NCBI GenBank assembly: GCA_020435005.1
Contig: JAGRAE010000004.1
Location: 1 to 41,183, forward strand
DNA from: Bdellovibrionales bacterium
GTDB taxonomy: Bacteria > Bdellovibrionota > Bdellovibrionia > Bdellovibrionales > UBA1609
DNA length: 41,183 nt
Direction: 5' to 3'
The notes beneath the pieces were generated by a model, which saw nothing but the letters and a program-made list of their open reading frames with translations, searched no databases and was not told the DNA's origin. Positions 1 to 7,817 of the stretch are shown here, in pieces. Every line of letters begins with the position of its first letter. Position 1 is the stretch's first letter. The position numbers and the translations under genes are program-made.

Positions 1-209
1 AATAAATGAAGAAATACAAGCCTAACTAACCTAACTATTTAATATTGCTGGCTACCACTAAAAGTAAAAGAGCACCTATTGAGGAGTCTTTTACTGAGGG
101 CACAATAAATAATACTAACTTTACAATAAATATTGGAGGGATGGCTTCCCATTTACGATCTGGAGGAGTCATCAAGAACTCGCATATTACTTAAGTAGCT
201 CGATGTATT

Positions 210-238
210 TTGGCATTAAAATTGAATAATATTATGCT
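210..238 (+). promoter_or_regulatory. Sigma-70-like promoter ahead of the first secreted-protein gene
   Basis: A -35 element TTGGCA (210-215, 5 of 6 consensus bases) is separated by 17 bp from a -10 element TATGCT (233-238, 4 of 6). Transcription would start near 245, leaving a leader of about 25 nt before the ATG at 271. This start site argues against using the in-frame TTG at 247. The preceding DNA (1-209) holds no gene I can support. Confidence 0.45.
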
Positions 239-270
239 AGTACAGTTTGAACTTAGGAATTAAAGTTTTG

Positions 271-834
271 ATGTCAAAAATAATCAATTTCTTAAAACTT
301 ATGACAATTTTTGGCAGCTTATTATTGCCTTCAATTGGCTTTAGTTCTTACAAAAAAGTATCCTGTAAAAGCGTTATTGATTCATCTCAAATAAATCAAG
401 ATATATTTACTAGTCGACATTATCGAGTGCACGATCCTGAAGCACCAAACGAATTCTATGCCGATGGTTTAGTTATTAATGGTACACTGCTTTTAAGTAT
501 TAATTTAAAAACACCAGATGGAAAACGCAGCACTTTCCTACGTGGAAGTGAACAGTTTGATAAAATTTTGATGCACTTTCATAACATGGGAACCTCAATT
601 TTAAAAATCAAAAGCGTAATGCTTAACCTTGCCCCGTTACAGCTCAATGATAATTTGAGTGTGCTCAATTTCTTTTCAGATAGAGGTGAAGGCATTGTAG
701 ACGCAGTAAAAAACACATGGACGGGTCGCCAAGCGCTACGCCATGGTTTTACTGTTGTTACTGTCGAAGAAATTACTTACCAACCGAATGGCCATCATAT
801 TGACGAGGCCATGTTTGAATTTTCTAAACCTTAA
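271..834 (+). CDS. Exported protein of unknown family, possible effector/toxin-like C-terminus
   Basis: I do not recognise this 187-residue protein as a named family. The N-terminus MSKIINFLKLMTIFGSLLLP is a Sec-type signal peptide (Lys, then a hydrophobic core, then SIGFSS), so the product is exported. The mature part is mixed and hydrophilic. It contains a segment NTWTGRQALRHGF followed by a short beta-rich end, which reminded me of small C-terminal toxin modules of polymorphic toxins, but I could not tie it to one. I chose ATG 271 because the predicted transcription start near 245 leaves almost no leader for the in-frame TTG at 247; an AGGA lies 12 nt upstream of the ATG. The next gene starts 35 nt downstream on the same strand and the three genes probably form one operon. 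Product assignment is open. Confidence 0.75.
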   Translation: MSKIINFLKLMTIFGSLLLPSIGFSSYKKVSCKSVIDSSQINQDIFTSRHYRVHDPEAPNEFYADGLVINGTLLLSINLKTPDGKRSTFLRGSEQFDKILMHFHNMGTSILKIKSVMLNLAPLQLNDNLSVLNFFSDRGEGIVDAVKNTWTGRQALRHGFTVVTVEEITYQPNGHHIDEAMFEFSKP

Positions 835-869
835 TTTTTCAATCATAACAACCGATTAAAATAAGAATT

Positions 870-1886
870 ATGGTTAAAAAAATAATTAAATTTTTAACAT
901 TTTTATTTATTTTTATTGGTGAGTTCACCTCAGTGCATGCGTTTAATTATAAGGAGATAGATGTTAGTAAAAACCCACCTCGTTCTGAGTTGCACGTTTT
1001 TCGCCTCAGTCTCGCTGAATTAGGTTATCACGCTCTGGACAATTTTAATTCAGGTAATATTCCCTACCTAGGTATAGATCAAGTATATGTCGACTCAACA
1101 AACAATAAAGCCATTTTCTTAAAAATAGGCTGGGCGACGGATTCATTAGATATTATAAATCAAATTGTCGAAATGAATAATGGTTATGCTTTCCATGGGA
1201 TGATACAAGAGAATTGGCCGTTTGTCTTATTTTTTTATAAAATCTCTAAAAATGAGGTCAATCAGGCTATTCAATTGCTTTCTCAAAACTACTTAATTAG
1301 TAAGTCAGCTAAATATAGTATCAGAAATCTAGTTTTACCTAAAGTGTGGGCCGATGAGTCTTGCATAACTACAGGTCAACCTTCTTATAACAAGGATCTA
1401 AAAGATGTACATCAAAGAATAGAAAGTCAATCCATGATGGATACTATTAGTTCCTGTTTAGTTACAGCTATAAACGCATTAAAAAATAAAACTGAAAGAC
1501 TATTCAAAAACACAAGCTCTTTTTTTAAAAAATTATTAAGTGATCCAAGGAAGCTGTGGAAAGAAGTGGTCGATCGCTTCGAAAACATTAAAAAGGCAGC
1601 AAGTACTATCCATGATTCATTGGCAAATCTTGCCAATAACTTAAAAGAAATCCCTTTTGAAATTTCTCAACAAATGATTTGCTCAATGACTGGTGCCTTA
1701 ACACCTCATCTTCTAAAGGGCATTACAGCTCTTGGTGCTGCCTCTCTAGCCACTGCCATCACCTCTACGGTAAAAAATATTGAAACATTCTCAGAGGTGC
1801 TCAAACGAACAATTAAATCATCTAAGTTGTCAAAAGATGAACAAATTAATTTTAGCAATAGGATTGGCCTTTGTGCAGTACCATAG
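870..1886 (+). CDS. Exported protein of unknown function (338 aa), pre-toxin-like helical C-terminal half
   Basis: The N-terminus MVKKIIKFLTFLFIFIGEF ending at VHA is a clear signal peptide. Residues of roughly 25-165 form a mixed alpha/beta part; roughly 185-338 are helical and Lys-rich, with a Gly/Ala-rich hydrophobic helix (LLKGITALGAASLATAITS) near the C-terminus. That helix could insert in or lie on a membrane. I do not recognise the family. The gene sits 35 nt after the previous secreted-protein gene and its 3' end overlaps the start region of the next one, so translation of the next gene is probably coupled. The helical half resembles the pre-toxin stretches that precede toxin domains in large exported proteins of this group, but that is impression, not proof. 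Confidence 0.75.
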   Translation: MVKKIIKFLTFLFIFIGEFTSVHAFNYKEIDVSKNPPRSELHVFRLSLAELGYHALDNFNSGNIPYLGIDQVYVDSTNNKAIFLKIGWATDSLDIINQIVEMNNGYAFHGMIQENWPFVLFFYKISKNEVNQAIQLLSQNYLISKSAKYSIRNLVLPKVWADESCITTGQPSYNKDLKDVHQRIESQSMMDTISSCLVTAINALKNKTERLFKNTSSFFKKLLSDPRKLWKEVVDRFENIKKAASTIHDSLANLANNLKEIPFEISQQMICSMTGALTPHLLKGITALGAASLATAITSTVKNIETFSEVLKRTIKSSKLSKDEQINFSNRIGLCAVP

Positions 1887-2424
1887 ATATTTCTTATTTT
1901 TTCTTGTTGGGTTATTACTTACACATCTCTCCTGGGGTACAGAATGCAACATTTATCAAAAGGCTATGGAAAGGAATGTTCCTGATGAGTTTTGGGTGGA
2001 ACTTGCAAAAATTGATCAAAGTAATTTAAAAGCTTTGGCCGAGTTGGAAAAAAAATATGGACTGACTCAAGAAAATAAATCTGTACCTAATCCACAATCA
2101 CAAAAAATATCAAATTCTTCAACATTACCACCCTCTAGTGAAATGTTCTCTATGAATAAAAAAGCAATTAAAGCGAGAAAATCTTTACAAGGATTTCCAA
2201 AACTTCAAGAAAAATTTGATCATTTTCTAGATGTCGCAACTGGTGGATTTAAAAATATTCAAAATGCTTTTGAGGGAAACAAAGGTTGGAACTTAGAGGC
2301 TGTCCCCAATAAGGGTCCGAAACATTACACTGTACGAATAGATCGCGGACACAGGGTTGAATTTATTAGGCATGACGACAATAGAATTGAAATTGTCGAT
2401 ATCGGTAAGCATGTCACCCATTAA
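1873..2424 (+). CDS. Exported protein with RelE/ParE-like toxin fold at the C-terminus
   Basis: Three parts are visible: a signal peptide (QYHRYFLFFLVGLLLTHLSW then G), a variable polar linker (SNSSTLPPSSEMF), and a C-terminal module of about 75 residues. The module has a helix containing FDHFLDVATGGF, then the strand series KHYTVRIDRGHRVEFI and NRIEIVDIGKH. That strand-turn-strand pattern ending in a DIGKH-type edge is typical of the RelE/ParE/HigB fold, whose members are ribosome-dependent mRNA interferases or gyrase poisons. Several starts are in frame: GTG 1873 gives a canonical signal peptide and a 14-nt overlap with the upstream gene; ATG 1837 gives a double hydrophobic leader and a 50-nt overlap. 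An AGGA precedes GTG 1873 by 10 nt. No antitoxin-like gene follows, which fits an effector more than a chromosomal toxin-antitoxin pair. The fold call is by pattern only. Confidence 0.7.
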   Translation: MQYHRYFLFFLVGLLLTHLSWGTECNIYQKAMERNVPDEFWVELAKIDQSNLKALAELEKKYGLTQENKSVPNPQSQKISNSSTLPPSSEMFSMNKKAIKARKSLQGFPKLQEKFDHFLDVATGGFKNIQNAFEGNKGWNLEAVPNKGPKHYTVRIDRGHRVEFIRHDDNRIEIVDIGKHVTH

Positions 2425-2508
2425 CTTAGTGACTCACTAAAGTTTACTACCAGCTCTTTTGATTTGAGTCACCTTTCCCTTACCCTACTCACAACTACAA
2501 ATTTATTA

Positions 2509-4281
2509 TTAATCTTCTAAACTTTTTCCGCAATGATGACTGTTAATTAATCCATTTTCCCACTCGTGAAGGCGAATATATTCTTCAACAAGTAGGTACT
2601 TTAATTTCTTTGTCACTGTTCTTGGCATTTCACCTTCATATTTAGAAATGATTTTCTCTAAAAGTCGAATTCCACGGGAATAGGCTTGCACCTCAAGCTT
2701 AATGCGGTCATAAGTTTTGAGTACCTTCTCCATATTCACTTTTTTGTCCTCTGTCTTTTCTAAAACAGGCAAAGCATTACCAAATAACTCATGAGCAAGA
2801 GCTACTACAGTTTTTACAAATGAAAAATTAGACTCTTTAGGCTTTCCCAACTCATTATCTTTCCACAGCCTATCCGTAGCCAAATACACTACAACTTTTT
2901 CGCCATAAAGTGTGTCAATAATAGCTGTTTCTGCATCTTCATTGTTATGAACTAATGTTTTTAAGCTTAAACCCTGCCCTTTTAAAATTTGAATTCTTTT
3001 GTGTGTGGCGAGTTTAATTATGACATCAGCTGTTCTAACTTCTTGTTCTGTTTCCATATATTTTACTTTGTACTCAGGATCTAGTCCCGCTTGAACAAGA
3101 GCCATAGCGCCCTCAATTAAACTCAAATTTTCTTTAGAAACTTCAGAAGAGTCTAATGCTAAGCTTATGATTTTACTTTTTTGATCCTTGCCAAAACCCA
3201 CGACATTATTCGTATTAGTTTGTGTTTTATTTTTGACGGGCTTATTGTATTTTTTATCTGACTCTTTGCTTTGATCTTGAAGTGCAATTACTTTTGAATT
3301 CCCTGTTATTTTCAGCCCTTTCCATGTTTCTACCAACTTAGGAACCCTTTCTTCATCTGGTAATTTAGCTAAAATCACTTTTCTAATATCCTTATTATTT
3401 AATCTAAAATAAGACCTACTGTTGTAGCCTGGATTAAAAAAATGTCCAAATCCAACTAGCTCTGCATTGAAGTTGTAATTGGCTTGGTAAATTCCCTGAG
3501 GAGCTCCTATAATTTTTGAAAATAAAAAAGAAAAATCTATCATAGGAAGCAAGTAAGAGTCACTTGTGATGACTAATGCATCAAACATATCACCATTTCC
3601 ACCTCGATGATACCCGCGGCCATATGTCAACTTTACAGTTTTAATAGGAACAGGAGTTTTAGTTTCCTCTCCGTCTTCCGCTTTAGGATAAAATCTAGCT
3701 TCCATAAAAGGAAAGGTGCTGCGATGAAAAACAATCACCAAATCCTCTGAATTTCCAATTATAGGCGAGCCCCCAGTAAAGTGCATATGTAGCTGTTGTA
3801 CATCAACTGGAAGCTCTTCAAAAATAGTTCCTTGTAAATCTTCTACCTTACCGTATGGAACAATTCCTTCTTCATTTTGAGAATAGTTTTTCCAAGGATC
3901 ATAGTTTGGATTATTATTATAATATTGTTTGCTATGAGTGTTTTTTGTTGTTTCTTGGGTTTCATAAATCGTCTCACCCTTTAACTGGCCACCTGCTTTT
4001 ATATAGTTTTTTAGAGTGTCATAGGCTTTACGTATTTTATGTGTTATTTGATCAAGTTCTTTTTTGCTAAACTCAGAACCTTTATAAGTGTCTCGGTGAT
4101 ACTTTTGAGCTAGCTTTCGATATGTTTTTTTAAGCTGTGCTTCTGTGACATTTTTTTCTTTTTCAATTCCTAACACAACAGCGGCATCCTCTGACAAAAA
4201 TTGTTTAGGAAGCTCTTCTGCCAGCAAAGGCCCGCAAAAACATAAAATGAGTAATATTAAATGCTTAGCCTTAAATTGCAT
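2509..4281 (-). CDS. Exported J-domain protein with HRD in place of HPD
   Basis: Residues 1-21 are a signal peptide ending LLA-EE. Residues about 31-94 look like a DnaJ J-domain: TYRKLAQKYHRD, then a second helix with KIRKAYDTLKNY. In true J-proteins the loop tripeptide is HPD and is needed to stimulate Hsp70 ATPase; here it reads HRD (residues 62-64). A Asn/Tyr-rich linker follows, then a central beta-rich region of about 200 residues that I do not recognise. A C-terminal helical region contains ALAHELFGNA (around residue 497) and further on LEVQAYSRGI. This resembles a zinc-peptidase HE... motif with a later Glu, but the usual second His is not in place. Periplasmic J-proteins have no known Hsp70 partner, so the substrate is unknown. 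The gene converges on the toxin-like gene, 84 bp away. Confidence 0.8.
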   Translation of the reverse strand: MQFKAKHLILLILCFCGPLLAEELPKQFLSEDAAVVLGIEKEKNVTEAQLKKTYRKLAQKYHRDTYKGSEFSKKELDQITHKIRKAYDTLKNYIKAGGQLKGETIYETQETTKNTHSKQYYNNNPNYDPWKNYSQNEEGIVPYGKVEDLQGTIFEELPVDVQQLHMHFTGGSPIIGNSEDLVIVFHRSTFPFMEARFYPKAEDGEETKTPVPIKTVKLTYGRGYHRGGNGDMFDALVITSDSYLLPMIDFSFLFSKIIGAPQGIYQANYNFNAELVGFGHFFNPGYNSRSYFRLNNKDIRKVILAKLPDEERVPKLVETWKGLKITGNSKVIALQDQSKESDKKYNKPVKNKTQTNTNNVVGFGKDQKSKIISLALDSSEVSKENLSLIEGAMALVQAGLDPEYKVKYMETEQEVRTADVIIKLATHKRIQILKGQGLSLKTLVHNNEDAETAIIDTLYGEKVVVYLATDRLWKDNELGKPKESNFSFVKTVVALAHELFGNALPVLEKTEDKKVNMEKVLKTYDRIKLEVQAYSRGIRLLEKIISKYEGEMPRTVTKKLKYLLVEEYIRLHEWENGLINSHHCGKSLED

Positions 4282-4527
4282 ATTTAGTCTCCAAACTCTA
4301 GATCATTCCAATCCAATTAATACCAGAAATATGCAGGTCTTGTACCAATCTATTATTTTAATTTCTTTTGACAAAAAATCTGGGATCAGAAAATTAATCC
4401 ATCAAGTTTATGACTTGTATCTAAATTTCCGTAAAAACTGATATTAGAAACGTATTAGACTAAGACTGTTTCTAATTACTAAAAATTTAAACTTGCTTAG
4501 GTTAAATCTGCTTAGTATAATTTAATT

Positions 4528-4905
4528 ATGAAACATTAAAGACAACATCTCAACAATAATGGCTTGAGTTTAATTGTTGTTATAGTTGCTTTAGGTATTT
4601 CTTCCATTGTGATAATGTCTATGCTCTCATTGATTAATTCCAGCTTTAAAGAGCAAAATCGACTACAAATTTCTATTGATGCCGAGGACCTCAAAGAGGA
4701 ATTAAAGCTTTTATTTAAAAACACGGCTCAATGCAATGCTGTTTATGTCGCGACATCCGTTGACACAAGTTCAACGGCTATAGCCAATCATACCTATCAA
4801 CGAGTTACTAATATTAATTGTAATAATTTATTTTTCAAATGTTTCAAAGCACTATATAACAGGAGTAGGTTTTTTCATAAGAAGCATATTGATGTGGACG
4901 ACTAA
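4528..4905 (+). pseudogene. Broken type IV prepilin-like gene (nonsense codon in the leader)
   Basis: Reading from ATG 4528 gives MKH, then TAA (4537-4539), then RQHLNNNG followed by LSLIVVIVALGISSIVIMSM. Gly-Leu followed by a hydrophobic helix is the class III leader cleavage site and N-terminal helix of type IV pilins and pseudopilins, except that the usual Glu at mature position 5 is Val. The stop splits the leader from the pilin helix. After about 70 codons the frame drifts into a low-complexity Cys/Phe/Lys-rich end unlike a pilin, so the 3' part is probably also damaged or missing. Its end overlaps the end of the convergent AAA_14 ATPase gene, suggesting the arrival of that gene cut the pilin gene. 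A TTG restart at 4564 would produce a pilin without a leader. Confidence 0.6.
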
Positions 4906-6035
4906 GGCAAATCTACTATTTCACTAAATTTTTCAAAAGGTAAAACTGTAATATTATCGCTGATATTTTTGTGCTTTTTTCCTCTATGAATTTGATAAAA
5001 ATGAGGTATTTTTGTTCTCTCAAAGAAGTACCTTATATGTGGAGAAAGATCCTGTTCACCCGTTTTACATTCTACTGCAAATAATGGTTTTTTATTTTTA
5101 ATGATTACAAAATCAACTTCTCGCCTATCAGTGTCACGTATAAATCTTAACTCCATTTTTTCTCCAAAATTATCTTCATGATGATGGCAGTATTTTAGTA
5201 GCTGAGAGGCAATAAAATTTTCCCATTTCTTTCCCTGGTCAGTGTGTTCACTCCAATCCCACAAATAGAGTTTCTGCTCTTTTTTAACAGCTCGTATCTT
5301 AGGGGCTCCAAAAGGCGGAATCCTAAAACAATAGTATACTCGTTCTAAAATTTGTAACCATCGTTCAATGGTTTTCTGATCTACTTGAATGTCTTCTCCC
5401 AAAGACTTTCTCGAAAGAGGTGAACCCACTCTTTCTGGAAGAGCCTCAATCAAAACATCTAACATAGAAATTTCTTTTATATTTTCCAGATCTCTAATAT
5501 CTGAATAAACAACTCGTTCTCGCCTTTGTAAATGCCACCTATTTAATTCTTCTAAATCTTTTTTTAAAAATGGTTCAGGAAAACCACCAAACTTTACCAG
5601 TTGCTCCAAGGAGTAAGATTTTTTTATTTCACTATAACTTAAAGGATGAAGCCTGTGATAATGATATCTTCCTAAAAGAGAATCTCCTCCCTTGCGATAA
5701 TAATCTAAACGCGCAGAACCCGTAATTAAAAACTGATGTGTATTTTTTAGAGTGTCGTAATATCCTTTTACAAGATTTCTCCAGTTTTTAAATTTATGAA
5801 TTTCATCAAAAATAATTAACTTCTCATTGGCAGGCCAATCCTGATTTAATATTTTTTTTCTGTGTAATGAGTTGTCCCAATTAAGATATGCTGGATGACC
5901 ATCTTTGTACTTTTTAATGAGCATCTGAGCTAGAGTCGTTTTACCTACCTGCCGAGGTCCACCAAGGAACACCATCTTTGACTGTAAGTCTTTAATAATA
6001 TTATCTTTAAACGAATTCCTGAGTAAAATAGACAT
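4902..6035 (-). CDS. AAA_14/DUF4143 family ATP-binding protein
   Basis: This 377-residue protein has the two-part layout of the family: an N-terminal AAA P-loop domain and a C-terminal DUF4143 domain with a restriction-endonuclease-like core. The Walker A motif is GGPRQVGKTT (residues 25-34). Walker B is LIIFDEIHK. A sensor-like ITGSARLD follows. Near the C-terminus, REVDFVIIKNKKPLFAVECKTG matches the family's conserved E-V-D-F ... E-x-K pattern. The length is normal and nothing is missing. The biochemical role of these ATPases is not established; they are scattered unevenly among genomes and behave as accessory genes. A large inverted repeat lies directly upstream of the ATG, with half-sites that recur inside the first codons, and truncated ORFs flank the gene on both sides, pointing to recent insertion. 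Confidence 0.9.
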   Translation of the reverse strand: MSILLRNSFKDNIIKDLQSKMVFLGGPRQVGKTTLAQMLIKKYKDGHPAYLNWDNSLHRKKILNQDWPANEKLIIFDEIHKFKNWRNLVKGYYDTLKNTHQFLITGSARLDYYRKGGDSLLGRYHYHRLHPLSYSEIKKSYSLEQLVKFGGFPEPFLKKDLEELNRWHLQRRERVVYSDIRDLENIKEISMLDVLIEALPERVGSPLSRKSLGEDIQVDQKTIERWLQILERVYYCFRIPPFGAPKIRAVKKEQKLYLWDWSEHTDQGKKWENFIASQLLKYCHHHEDNFGEKMELRFIRDTDRREVDFVIIKNKKPLFAVECKTGEQDLSPHIRYFFERTKIPHFYQIHRGKKHKNISDNITVLPFEKFSEIVDLP

Positions 6036-6039
6036 GACT

Positions 6040-6095
6040 CCATTTTACTCATGACTAAGCTGGAGTCAAGTCCAGTTTAGTCATGAGTAAAATGG
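6040..6095. repeat. 25-bp inverted repeat (24/25 match) upstream of the AAA_14 ATPase
   Basis: Left arm 6040-6064 and right arm 6071-6095 are reverse complements with a single mismatch, separated by 6 nt. Each arm also holds a near-palindrome: TTTACTCATGACTAAG on the left and TTTAGTCATGAGTAAA on the right. A further copy of the half-site TTTACTCA lies on the minus strand in the first codons of the ATPase gene (near 6020-6027). The left arm begins 5 bp before the ATPase start codon, so it would occupy its leader and ribosome-binding region. Possible roles are an operator for autorepression, an RNA hairpin that blocks translation, or the end of a mobile unit. Confidence 0.85.
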
Positions 6096-6172
6096 TAAGT
6101 ATGATGGCAGATTGTTTCAAAGGGAATGACCTGTCCATCACTCACCTCAAGAGACTTAAAATCTAATTTCAT
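6077..6172 (-). pseudogene. Short ORF cut off inside the inverted repeat (possible gene remnant)
   Basis: An ATG at 6172 follows GGAG with 5-nt spacing, a good ribosome-binding site. The reading frame gives MKLDFKSLEVSDGQVIPFET and about eleven more residues, then stops at 6077-6079, within the right arm of the inverted repeat. The first twenty residues look like normal protein; the last eight are encoded by the repeat itself. The simplest reading is that a gene downstream of recA was truncated when the repeat and ATPase arrived. It could also be a genuine 31-residue leader peptide for the ATPase, since it is on the same strand and ends 41 nt before its start. Confidence 0.4.
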
Positions 6173-6233
6173 TTTAGCTCCATGATATTTAATTCAACTT
6201 TATTTCTATTTATAAAGAACAATTTAGAGACGT

Positions 6234-6266
6234 TATAAAAAAAGCCTGGCAAAAGAGCCAGGCTTT
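6234..6266 (-). terminator. Rho-independent terminator of recA
   Basis: On the minus strand a 10-bp stem AAAGCCTGGC / GCCAGGCTTT (6257-6266 with 6241-6250, 6-nt loop) is followed by a T-run. It lies 30 nt past the recA stop codon. Confidence 0.9.
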
Positions 6267-6295
6267 CACACCCATTTCGAATACATTTAGCAAAA

Positions 6296-7435
6296 CTATT
6301 TTTTCTTAGTGGCAGACTTTGTTGCTTTTTTAGCAGTCTTTTCTTCAGCGGAATCTGCTAATGCTGTTTTAGCAGCGGCTTCTTGACTCACAGCCTTTTC
6401 AGCCACTTCATCAGCGGCTTTAGCTGGCTGGCCAATACCATAAGCTTTTAGTAATTTTGCACGCAATTCTTTTTTTAGAGGTAAATTTTCTTTTAAGAAT
6501 TGCTTAGCGGCATCGCGACCTTGACCCATTCTTTCGCCGTTGATGCTAAACCAAGCTCCCGACTTTTCAATGAGGTCTTTTTTAACCGCTAAATCTAAAA
6601 TGTCACCTTCTTCAGAAATACCTTCGCCATACATAAGGTCAAATTCGACTTTGGCAAAAGGTGGTGCCATTTTATTTTTTACGACTTTAACAGCCGTGCG
6701 ATTGCCCGTTACCTCTTCCCCTTTTTTAATGGCGCCAATACGGCGGACATCCAAACGCACTGAAGAATAAAACTTCAAAGCGTTACCACCCGTTGTGGTT
6801 TCAGGGTTACCGAACATCACACCAATTTTCATGCGAATTTGGTTAATGAAAATAACCAAGGTGTGACTGCGGTTGATAACAGCGGTCAGCTTACGCAATG
6901 CTTGCGACATCAATCGCGCTTGCAAACCCATGTGACTGTCACCCATATCTCCTTCGATCTCTGCACGTGGAGTTAGGGCGGCCACGGAATCGACCACTAA
7001 AACATCTACGGCGCCTGAACGCACGAGAGTTTCTGTGATCTCAAGAGCCTGCTCTCCCGTATCGGGCTGTGACACTAACATCTCGTCAATATTAACACCT
7101 AATTTGCGAGCGTAGTTAATGTCTAGAGCGTGCTCGGCATCAACAAAAGCCACTGTGGCACCTTGCTTTTGTGCTTGAGCAATTGTCGAAAGTGCTAATG
7201 TTGTTTTCCCCGAACTCTCTGGTCCGTAGATTTCAACAATACGACCTCTCGGCAAACCGCCTATACCCAAAGCAATGTCCAAGCTCAATGCTCCTGTACT
7301 GTAAACGGGAACATTTTCATAAAGACTCTCTCCTCCTCCCATCTTCATGATTGAACCTTTTCCGAATTGCTTTTCGATATTAGCTAGCGCTAAATCTAGA
7401 GCTCGGGCTTTGTCAGTGTTTGTAGTTGTTGCCAT
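6296..7435 (-). CDS. recA: Recombinase RecA
   Basis: RecA forms ATP-dependent filaments on single-stranded DNA, catalyses strand exchange and activates LexA self-cleavage. The 379-residue product is full length: N-terminal [20 protein letters not shown], Walker [10 protein letters not shown], the MAW-type segment, Walker B with [10 protein letters not shown], the L1 loop [20 protein letters not shown] and the L2 region [20 protein letters not shown]. The C-terminal tail is Lys/Ala-rich rather than the acidic tail of enterobacterial RecA. The ATG is preceded by AAGGAG at 7 nt. A strong terminator follows. I searched the upstream DNA for the Bdellovibrio LexA site TTAC-N3-GTAA and saw none, in line with published reports that recA is outside the LexA regulon there. 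pncC and pgpA, its expected operon partners, are 7.5 kb away on the same strand. Confidence 0.98.
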   Translation of the reverse strand: MATTTNTDKARALDLALANIEKQFGKGSIMKMGGGESLYENVPVYSTGALSLDIALGIGGLPRGRIVEIYGPESSGKTTLALSTIAQAQKQGATVAFVDAEHALDINYARKLGVNIDEMLVSQPDTGEQALEITETLVRSGAVDVLVVDSVAALTPRAEIEGDMGDSHMGLQARLMSQALRKLTAVINRSHTLVIFINQIRMKIGVMFGNPETTTGGNALKFYSSVRLDVRRIGAIKKGEEVTGNRTAVKVVKNKMAPPFAKVEFDLMYGEGISEEGDILDLAVKKDLIEKSGAWFSINGERMGQGRDAAKQFLKENLPLKKELRAKLLKAYGIGQPAKAADEVAEKAVSQEAAAKTALADSAEEKTAKKATKSATKKK

Positions 7436-7451
7436 ATTTTCTCCTTGTTAC

Positions 7452-7649
7452 TTAAAGGCAATTTGACTCTATCGCCGATTCTGTAGATTTTGTAGCCCAT
7501 TCCGCAGTGGACAATGGAATTATTCTCCGCTCCAAACCTTTGGCCAGGCTAGAAAAGCAGCCTGCAAAACAAAATACCAACAACTCTAATGAATAAGATG
7601 CAACAGAGTAAAACCCTTCCGTATTACGGCGGATAATACATGCTGTCAT
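7452..7649 (-). CDS. Possible small ORF (65 aa) leading into recA
   Basis: An ATG at 7649 follows AGGAG with 5-nt spacing, and the frame stays open for 65 codons, ending just 16 nt before the recA ATG. The product (MTACIIRRNTEGFYSVASYS at the N-terminus, then a short hydrophobic Cys/Phe-rich stretch) matches no family I know and has unremarkable composition. It may be a real small protein translationally coupled to recA, a leader ORF, or chance. The strong ribosome-binding site is the only reason to keep it. Confidence 0.25.
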   Translation of the reverse strand: MTACIIRRNTEGFYSVASYSLELLVFCFAGCFSSLAKGLERRIIPLSTAEWATKSTESAIESNCL

Positions 7650-7817
7650 ATTTGCTCCTGCTGCAATTTGTCACTTTTTTGTATGTATTCCTTACTTTCC
7701 AAATTTAAAAAGGCTTGGTGAATTTCTACAAATGAGGGGTCAATAGTTACACCAGCTTGAGAAAAAGCAAAAACTCGCAATTAATAAAAAGTCAAAATTA
7801 AATAGGGGGAGGGATAG

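Noticed and set aside
30-194. A 54-codon open frame near the left edge
   Set aside because: It has no credible start or ribosome-binding site and may only be a gene remnant; the sequence GGVIKNSHIT looked repeat-like but is too short to assign.
2425-2508. A terminator for the toxin-like gene
   Set aside because: TTAGTG-ACT-CACTAA is a weak 6-bp stem without a proper T-run.
3855-4441. Plus-strand open frames within and beyond the J-domain gene
   Set aside because: They lie opposite a well-supported gene, lack ribosome-binding sites and give low-complexity products.
7436-7817. A LexA operator upstream of recA
   Set aside because: I looked for TTAC-N3-GTAA, the site reported for Bdellovibrio LexA, and found no match; CCGTATTACGG near 7618 is a short palindrome but not the site.
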